Below, one piece after another: positions 52,501-61,500 of a stretch of 64,000 nucleotides of DNA (positions within the stretch are counted from its first letter, which is position 1; each line of letters starts with the position of its first letter). The stretch comes from Chaunax sp. Z400 (lineage: Eukaryota; Chordata; Actinopteri; Lophiiformes; Chaunacidae), in NCBI GenBank assembly GCA_037577475.1, contig CM075203.1, positions 7,015,501 through 7,079,500 on the forward strand. Direction: 5' to 3'. The position numbers and the translations under genes were made by a program. The notes under the pieces were generated by a model, which saw nothing but the letters and a program-made list of their open reading frames with translations, made no database searches and was not told the DNA's origin.

Positions 52501-55500
52501 AGTGCCCTCTCTAAATGTGCCTCAACACATGCCAGTAACGGCATATCCCGCGTCCAGCAACCAAACGTCACGGCTTATTTACGCTGTGGCAGTGAAACGT
52601 CAAAAGTTTCATCGACAACAAATATGTCGACAGTACAGTAGGTTGTGATAATGTGCCTAATAAATATAAAGCAGCGAAAGCAGAGGTAACGATGTGCTCG
52701 TCGGTGCATGAGGACAGAGAGTTTTCTTCACTTTTTCATTTCGCTTCGCTTTTTTCTGTTTCAATACACGTTTGTCGTGCCTGGCTTGAAGTGCAGTTAC
52801 ACTGCTCCCACCATTTCCGGTGGTATTGCTCTGTTTCAGCAGAGCTCTGAAGCTGCACCCCCGCTGCTGCACAGAGCACTGTTCGCCTTTTTATGATAAA
52901 TGTATTCATGTATTCATTGAGCGTATTGCATAGCCGAATTGCATCAAAGTTGAGAAATTACTTCCCTTGGGCTCCCAGCAACTCACATGCCAAGTCTGAG
53001 GTAGATCAGTTGAATAGTTTTCATGATAGGCGTATTACAAACAGACAGACAGACAGAGATTCCTCCCATTATAGTATGATTTAAAAAAAAATAATTTCAA
53101 GTTATTTTTTGTTTTAGGGCGTTTTATGCCTTTATTGATAGGAGAAAAAAAATTGGATGGGGTGAGGGGTGCAAATGTAAATATGTGGTTCTCTAATCAG
53201 GAGGAAATGTATTGTAAAAGCAGATGAATAAGAATAAAATTACTGCATTAACAGGGCCATACCAGGACTCCACATTGTTGGTGCATTAGTGCATATAGTA
53301 TTAGCTCCATCTCATTATGTTTCCATACCTTTTATTTTATATTCTATCATGGAAGATAAGACTTCAACCATCTAACTGTTATACACTTAGTGGTGACCAT
53401 CGGTCGGATTTTTTCCCCAATAGATTTTAGCCTTTCCCTCAAATTGGTTAATTTCTAAGTAACTCATCATTTAGAGTTCATTTCTAAAAAGAATGATCCT
53501 AATTGTGAATAAGCTACACTATAGCAGGTTGAGCTGAATGAATTCTCTTCAATAAAATCTTGTACAAAATCATCAACATCAAACATGGCGCTGTTCTCCC
53601 TCAACGCCTTCCTTTTCGTTCTTCAGTGAAACCTTTCATCTCTCAGTTTGTTTCCTCAAATCAACGGTATCGCTGAACTGAGCAAAAAATCAAGCCTCCG
53701 ATCTTCCGCGAGGCTTCTAATCGACACCTGCTCGATAAATAACACTGACCTCCGTGTGAATCTGTGCTGAGAAAGGGGGCTCATGGGTGAGGTGTTGCTG
53801 TATTTGCGCAGGATCGGGATGAATCGTGGATATTTGCTGGAGGGCTTGTCTCGTGATCAAAAGGGAGAAAAGGAAGGCACGAGGAAGAGAGATAGAGGAG
53901 GGAGAGAAATTGAATGAGTGAGATACTGCAGCACTTGTCAGTGTCATAATGGAACTGCACAAATAGGGTGTATTTTTAGACAGTCGCTCTCTGAGAGGCC
54001 CTGTCAGACTTTTTCCAGATGATCGCTGCTTGCTGGCATGAGCCGCCTGATGTTACTGACTGTAGTTCAGCTGCTCCTAAATTGCCACAGAATAAATAAA
54101 AGTCCATGTCTGTTTCGTCTTACAGAGAGTGAGGGCCATCCGTCTTTACCATACAGCTCACAATGATCAGTATTAAATCTTTGTGCAGACTGATAAGCAG
54201 CACCCAAGGCCTTAGAGTAATAGATGAAGTGTGCGTGTATAAAATGTCACCAAACGACGTAAGGACCATCGCTTCAGTAAGTGATTAGAATATCAACTAG
54301 ACAGTACTGTAGCTAAGGCAGCCAGAAGGATTCTTAATTAAGCAGCATCTTAATGAAATGTAAAACAGTCATTCTGGAATCCTTCTAATGTTTCTCCTCT
54401 TCCTAAAGAGGTTGAGTCACTTTGAATGAAAGTGTCTACAACAAGACAAATAAAGTAATATTAGCTTAGACTGAATATTTCCCTGTGTCTGTTTTAACAG
54501 GTATTTGATCAAATTCCTCTCCAAACTGACTGAATACCAGGATGTGAACAAGATGACGCCTGGAAACATTGCTATTGTCCTCGGACCGAACCTGTTGTGG
54601 ATGCACAACGAAGGGTAAGTCTCTTATATAACAGTATTAACAATATATAGTGCAGCTTTAATAGAGACATATATGTAGATGTGGCATTTGAAATATTTAA
54701 TGATCCATGCAGCTACTTTTCCTCCATGTCCAGCCATTAAAAAAAAAGTCCATCTCCTCTGTTTGCTGCAGCAACATCACAGAGATGATGACCACAGTTT
54801 CCCTGCAGATCGTCGGCATCATCGAACCCATCATCCAGCACGCCGACTGGTTCTTCCCGGGAGGTGAGGACGAATAGATTTGATTAAAAAGCTTCAATTG
54901 GTAGACTTATCTTTGTTGCTACAGTGGGGAACGGAGTTCTTCGCAAAATAAAATACTGAATTGTTTGAATCTGTGTCTCCTTTTGTTCGTAGAAATCGAG
55001 TTCAATGTCACGGGGAATTATGGGAGCCCGGTTCACACCAACCACAATGCAAACTACAGCTCGATGCCATCTCCGGACATGGACCAGATCGAACGTAGGC
55101 AGAACGACCAGAGTCGACGGCCACTCAGTGTCGCTACAGACAACATGATGCTCGAGTTCTATAAGAAGGACGGGTACGGCCTTTCTGTCCCCTCTGGCAT
55201 TACATTTTATGCTGTTACAAAAGAGCCAATGATGGGGTATTATTTTTTGTTACTTCTTTTCGGTTTCTTCGTGATCTGGAACGATTGTCTTATGAAGAAC
55301 AGGGAAATTATTCTATATAGTATTTAACAATGCATTTACAAGACAGTGTACAGTAGTAGTACACTGCATAAATTGTATCCCCACAGAGTAATACTGCATA
55401 TGAATGAGCTGCAAACATTTGTATAACATGTCGATAAAAGTAGGTTAAACAAACCAGAGCTGTGAGGAAAGACTCCTTCAGTAATCCTCCATCTGTAAGA

Positions 55501-58500
55501 CAGAAGAAACTGCTCTTACACAAGCCTACACATTTAAAACCTCGCAGTGATAACAAACACAACTGTGTCGGTCGACCTCTGAATCAATCAGCAGTCTTCT
55601 CTTCCTTTATGGCGTCTTTACAGCTCCACTCAGGCAGGATCCTAACTGACAGCTGAACTGACAAGTTAGCTTTAAATCTGTCTCTCGATGAGGCCACTTC
55701 AAGGCCCGTAAAGTTTCTGCATGACTGCTTCTAACAGGGTCGGACATGCGAAGTAGGAGAATTCCCCGTAGATTACACAAGTTTCATGTGAGACGTGACA
55801 TCGGCGAAAAGCTCAGTTTCGGTACAAGGTGGACAAGAAAGAAGAGTGTATTAATCTTTGGCTGTAATTAAAGAAAAAAAAGAAGAAGAAAAAAACAAAG
55901 GGGAGGGAGATGACATTTAGTCTGTGAAAATAGGAATCTGACTATCCTCGAACCTTAAAGGATTAGCTGAAAACCAGTGAGTTGCTTCCTTTCTTTTTCT
56001 CTAATGTTTTAATACACCATCGGTCTTATCGGGCCCAGCAGGGTGTCTGAGCTCTGCAGCCCTGGGACCACAAGCAGCTGTGCCAATTAAACCAGGACCT
56101 GGTGTGTGCGCACCGAGTCTGATCAATGGATCTCGGCTTTCAATAGAAACACAGAGAACATCTTTGAGAACTAGCAGCCTCTGCGAAAGAGAGGCTGTCT
56201 TAGTTTTTTTTACGCACAATAAAAGAAGTTTAGATTTAGGTCTGTTTGAAACTTTAAAAGTGTTGGATGGGATTGAGGTCAGGCCTGTGTCGTTAACATT
56301 TTCCCCTCTTTGGAACTTTCAGGCCCAAACCATGAAGAAAAACCGAGGACCAAAACGACATAATAGAATGTAGACAAGGCTGTCCACATACTTTTGACCA
56401 TATAGTGTTAATATTGCAATATTCTCTGTGTGATGCATGAATGTAGCAGATTGTGATCATTACAAACTAACCACCCTGCCGCTGCAAGACACTTGTTTTG
56501 GGGGGATTCTCTTGTATCCATTAGGGAACGTTTGACCTAATTAGGGCTAAATGGAACGATAGTTTCCTCTCTGGGTTTTCACGTGTTTGAAGCACTACAT
56601 GGAGAGCACATGTCAGCCCTCAAATCGCTCTCCTCATTTTGCTCAGCGTGACTGCTGTCCCTTGCAGCCCCCCCGCCAGGCCAGCCTCCCCAGTTGTTCC
56701 TTCATCTTTGGCTCTCATCTTCACCATTTATCCTGCCAAACTTTTCTCTGCTGCTTTGATAATGATGCTCTTAATGAGCCCGGGGAGACTCTGTCTTCCA
56801 CGATCCTCACCCCTGTCCTCATTTTGCTTGTCTCTGTTCTAACTATGCAGCATTAGGAAGATACAAAGGTACAGTATAGATCCTTTTCCTCCACTCCTAC
56901 TCTCATCAGTCAATTCATCATGTGCTTGTCTCAGCTTCACGTTGACAGGAAATGTCTGTCATCTGGAGTGTTTGTTTAGTGCTGCCGTCAGCTCATCTTG
57001 AAGTGACGCTCGAGTCCAGTGTCTCCATCACAGAGGGGGTGACAAATAGGTGACATGTGGTTACATTAGTGGCATCTTTGCAGTTTCTGGAACTGGATAA
57101 ACGTGTTCAGCCTGTGATTACAATAGACTCTTGTTCAGTCTCCTCCGACTACTAGCTCCTGTTATTTCTATGATAAAACTTGATAAAAGTGGAAAAAAAA
57201 GAAGATATTCTGGAAAATATTCATTTTCTGCTAATTTTCACTCTAAATATTTAGTTAAGTATTAGCTGGTTGGCTTAGCATGAAGACTGGAAGCAGGGGA
57301 AACACTTAGCAGCTCTGTCCAAAGGTAATAGCAATGGATGTGTTGTTGTCTGGTCTCCTCATACACAAGGTTGTGTGTTCCCACCTTTGAGAAATGTATA
57401 TTAGGCTGTGTCAATCATTCAGGACAGAGACTTGTGTTCAGGCTCATCGTCATAATATCAAACATTTCACCTCAGTCATACATGATCATCATGCATTCAT
57501 TAAAAAAAGGTTAATCATTACATGCCAGCAAGGCACTGAGTTGATGAAATGTTGGTCTCTCTCCTGCATGTTGAGGATTGAAAGCACACCCTTACAAGAG
57601 ACCCTTAGTGATGACGGACCGGGAGGCTTATCCATTTGCAGAACCCCTGAGGTTCTATTCAGAGTTGTGGAATCCTGACCCCCCTGAACCTCCCAGATGC
57701 CCCCGCTTTATTTGATTGGCATCTCTGTCTCACTGCAGCATGGGTGTCAGGGTGATGGACACTTCTTGGGTGTCGCGCAGGGGCTCGTCGTCTAGGCGTA
57801 ATTGCTCTTCCACGCCACCGAGCTTACATCCCCATGCCCAGCCCATTGACACTCCCATCCCCGAGCAGCCTGGGGAATTCTCTGCCTCCCCCTCCCCTAC
57901 CCCACCTCCTACTAGCAGCGACCGAGCCAGGTAAGGCTGTCGTGCCCACATTCTCCTGTCTCCCCCACCTCCCTATAGCCAAGCACATGCCTCCCACCTG
58001 CTGCTCCTCCCTCCCCGCTGCGTATGCTGCTGCGCCCTCCAACAGACCCCATGAACAGTGCTGTGTGCTCTTGCCCAAAGTTTTCTTGTCTGCTGCTGTT
58101 TCCCCCAACCAAAATGCTCGCGCTCTCACCTCGTCGCCTCTATGTGAACCTTAATGTCTCACCTCTGATAAAGTATCTCATCTCCAGCTTGATGGTTGCT
58201 CTTTAAGTTCTCAATGTTCTTTTTTTTCTCTTTACATTTTCTCATCCTTGAATATGCAGATTGAGAATTAATTTCATGCTTGAGTGTTCACACTGTATGT
58301 CATGTGGTGCAAGTGAAGATTTTCTCTTTTGGTTGGGTTTTAAATAGCAAAATGTGGGAAAAATTAATTGCTGCATGTGCATGAATTATATGTCTCTTTT
58401 GCTTTTGCCGTTAGTCCAAGCATCCTTAACAGCCTTTCAGTCCATTGTCGCAAGGCCCTGCAATGGATGAGGTGATTAACTTTTCTGTTTTATTTCATTT

Positions 58501-61500
58501 TTGTGATGTGGAAACCTCAGAGATTTTCTCAAGCACCTAATCTTTATTTTATCTGTGCTGTCACCCCTGGAGCCTCTACTTCTCCTTCTTGACACAAAAG
58601 ATAATATTCACCTTATTTCCTCCTTCATGATGGACCAAACTTAAACTTCGAAATTAGTACCCCGTTTCTCTCCACCTCTAAATTCTTCTGAAGTCACTTT
58701 AACATCTTTTCAGCCACTGGAGACAAGTTCAATTCCCCATGAGACATTGATATGTTTATCATTGCAGCTCGGATGATGCATCCTCCAACTGGTCGGACTC
58801 CTGTTACGCCTACCCCTCCCCTGAGGAGGAGAGATTGCCCCCCCCTTACCCCTCTTCCTCATCGTCTTCCTCCTCCTCTTGCTCTTTCCACTCGCTCCCT
58901 CATCACCATTTCTACACCCGAGCACCTCCGAGTATGCGTCCTGTTGCTCCCACTCCCGAATCCGTGCCTCCCGGTCTGTCCCCTCCCTCCCACCGCTGTG
59001 GCTTCAGCCCACCCCCACTCCCGCACTCCCTTTGCCCGTCTCCTCAGCAGCTTGACGTCAACTCCAACCCCAAACCCAACTCCTTGCACCTGCCTAAACA
59101 GGCCTCCCTGTCCGACGTTTCGCATGCTGCCCAAACTGAAACCAATGGCTCCATCCTTTACATCAAACCCCCGCTCGTTCTTACTCGTCACGATCTGTTC
59201 CTGGGCTCACACAAAACCCCCAACACCCCCTTATCTGCTCCCCCTCCATGGGCAGCCTGTAGCCGGGAGAAAGGAGCCAAGCTGACTAGGTAAATACAGA
59301 TACCTGCCTAACTCATACTTCCAGCACAACTCACACATAAATAAAGAGAGGCCCCACGGGGATAAAAGAAGCACGAGAGAAAAGGGATGGTAAGATTATC
59401 CAGGTAACCCTATTCTGTGTCTTATTTATTCCCTTCATTATGTATCTGTCAGTCATGGAAATCGGCATTCTTTAGGAATGTCGTTATCAGATCCATCCGT
59501 AATCTACTAGCCATGAATGCAATCCATAACTTTCCATGTCGGCATAATATTCATGAGCCAGTTGCCAGGCAACAAAGAACATTCAAAGCTCTCATTTCAT
59601 ACCATTATGAAAGTGGGCGTTAATGAGTCATACCAGTCGGCCCAGTCAGCCCTGAGTGGTAGACGACAAGATCAGACCTCGAAAATGAATAAAAACAACA
59701 CAATGATGTATGCCGAAGCAAAACATCATCAACAGCGACATCAGTTAATGACATCGTTATGTTTGACATTGGAAGGAAGCCCAAAGAGGCGTATGCTCAT
59801 TGTTCCACCCTGACTCTAAATCCCAGCAGCTTCAATCATTCATTCATGCCTCATCTGCAGACAGTGAGAGCAGTCAGTATGACCTTCAGGGCCTCTTTCA
59901 ATTTACATTCTGGCTGCATTGTGCTATAAAAGTAAAGAAAATCCATTAAGCCATTGGGTTTTATTTGGGATTTTGCTTCTGCTTCTGCTTCTCTGTATTA
60001 CAGACTATATGTCTCTCTGCAACAGTGGTCACTCAGGCAATATGACATTGAACTATGGGTGCTCTCGTATTTTTATATGCCGAGAGATTTACAGGGTTGT
60101 CATATTATTAAAGTAAGATGCATGGGGCAGATTGTGATTCCTGTGTGGTATTCTCCTTCACTCTCTCCTCAGTACTCTAAAGAACAAGGAGCTGTCTCCA
60201 GTGATTGGACAGAAGGGAATCCAGGGAACAATGACCTCTAGTGGACTGTCGCAACACTCTGAACACAGCCCACACTCTCTAAGGAGAGGTAAGAGGGCCC
60301 TTTGTGGTTAAAGGGCTGCCACGGCAATGGTCTGAACATGTCATTTTCTAACTGAAAGCCATTTATTTTCATGTTATTGTTTGTTTTTTGAATTTTCAAA
60401 AGCCAACAGACACACTAAAGTTTGAATAATCCTCAGAATCACTTAAGCAACACAATGTGAATCACACAGATCACAAGCAAAAATCTTGTTCCGCTTGTTC
60501 TTATGTTAAAGAGTAAAGCCTTCAATATTGATCCTACTCAGCCTATAAAAACAGTTTAGCATATGTCCTTTGTGGCTTCGGAAGGAAAGAAACCCTGATG
60601 ACATCAGCAGGGTAATACTTGAGATAATCCTGATGATGTCATACTTAAGTCAGGATATCTTAGCCTCTTATTTGTAGTTTTTTGTTTAAAAATTGTCTCT
60701 TAGAATCACTATGATTCATATCCCAAATAAAGTTGAAACCCCACCACGTCTACAGCCTATGAGAGAACACGCTTCATACTTAATGACATGATTTTCCAGC
60801 TGTTCCATCCTGGTGCAAAACATCAATGCAGTTTTGTAATTCCCCAGAGATCTCTCTTTCTTTTTGGTCTCCATGCAGCAAAGAAACTTGCCCCGACCCC
60901 ACCTAAGGCCCCTTATTGCCAGACAGGAGCCATGTCTGACCAGTCGACAGGTCAGCCGTCTCCAGTCAGCCTGTCGCCTACTCCTCCCAGCACCCCCTCC
61001 CCTTATGGCTTCAGCTACCCACAAGGATACGCCACCATTGGCTCCCCGGGACAGATGGCCCAGATGGCTACCACCCCGTCCCTATCCTCTCCACCCTCGC
61101 TTGCAGGGACTCTCACCAAGGCCAGACCAACCCCCAAGCCACCTCGGCATAGGCCCAACTTACCTCCTCCTCAGCCCCCAACCACCCCTGGTACAAGTCC
61201 CCAGCCTCTGGATCATTCAGCGGTTCTACTGGATGGTTTGTCTCCTGGAGAAAGCATGTCCACAGGTACGGAGTATAAAACAAGAGATTACAACACATCC
61301 CTACATGTGTAGCTGTAATTAATTCTCATGAGTCAAAGGCGTTAGCTTCAAGAAAACATTCACAGTCAGCACTGACTGACCATTAGCTATTACCAGATAA
61401 CAGTAACAGATCAACACACCATTGAATTAAGGCCCTTATCACTTAATGTATAGTTTCAATAGATTTCCAGCCAGCAAACTTACGAATATCTACATGTCAA

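Noticed and set aside
57834..58154. 106-codon Pro-rich frame past exon 18
   Set aside because: It is in a different frame from exon 18, whose frame stops at the donor; C-rich intronic sequence gives long open frames easily.
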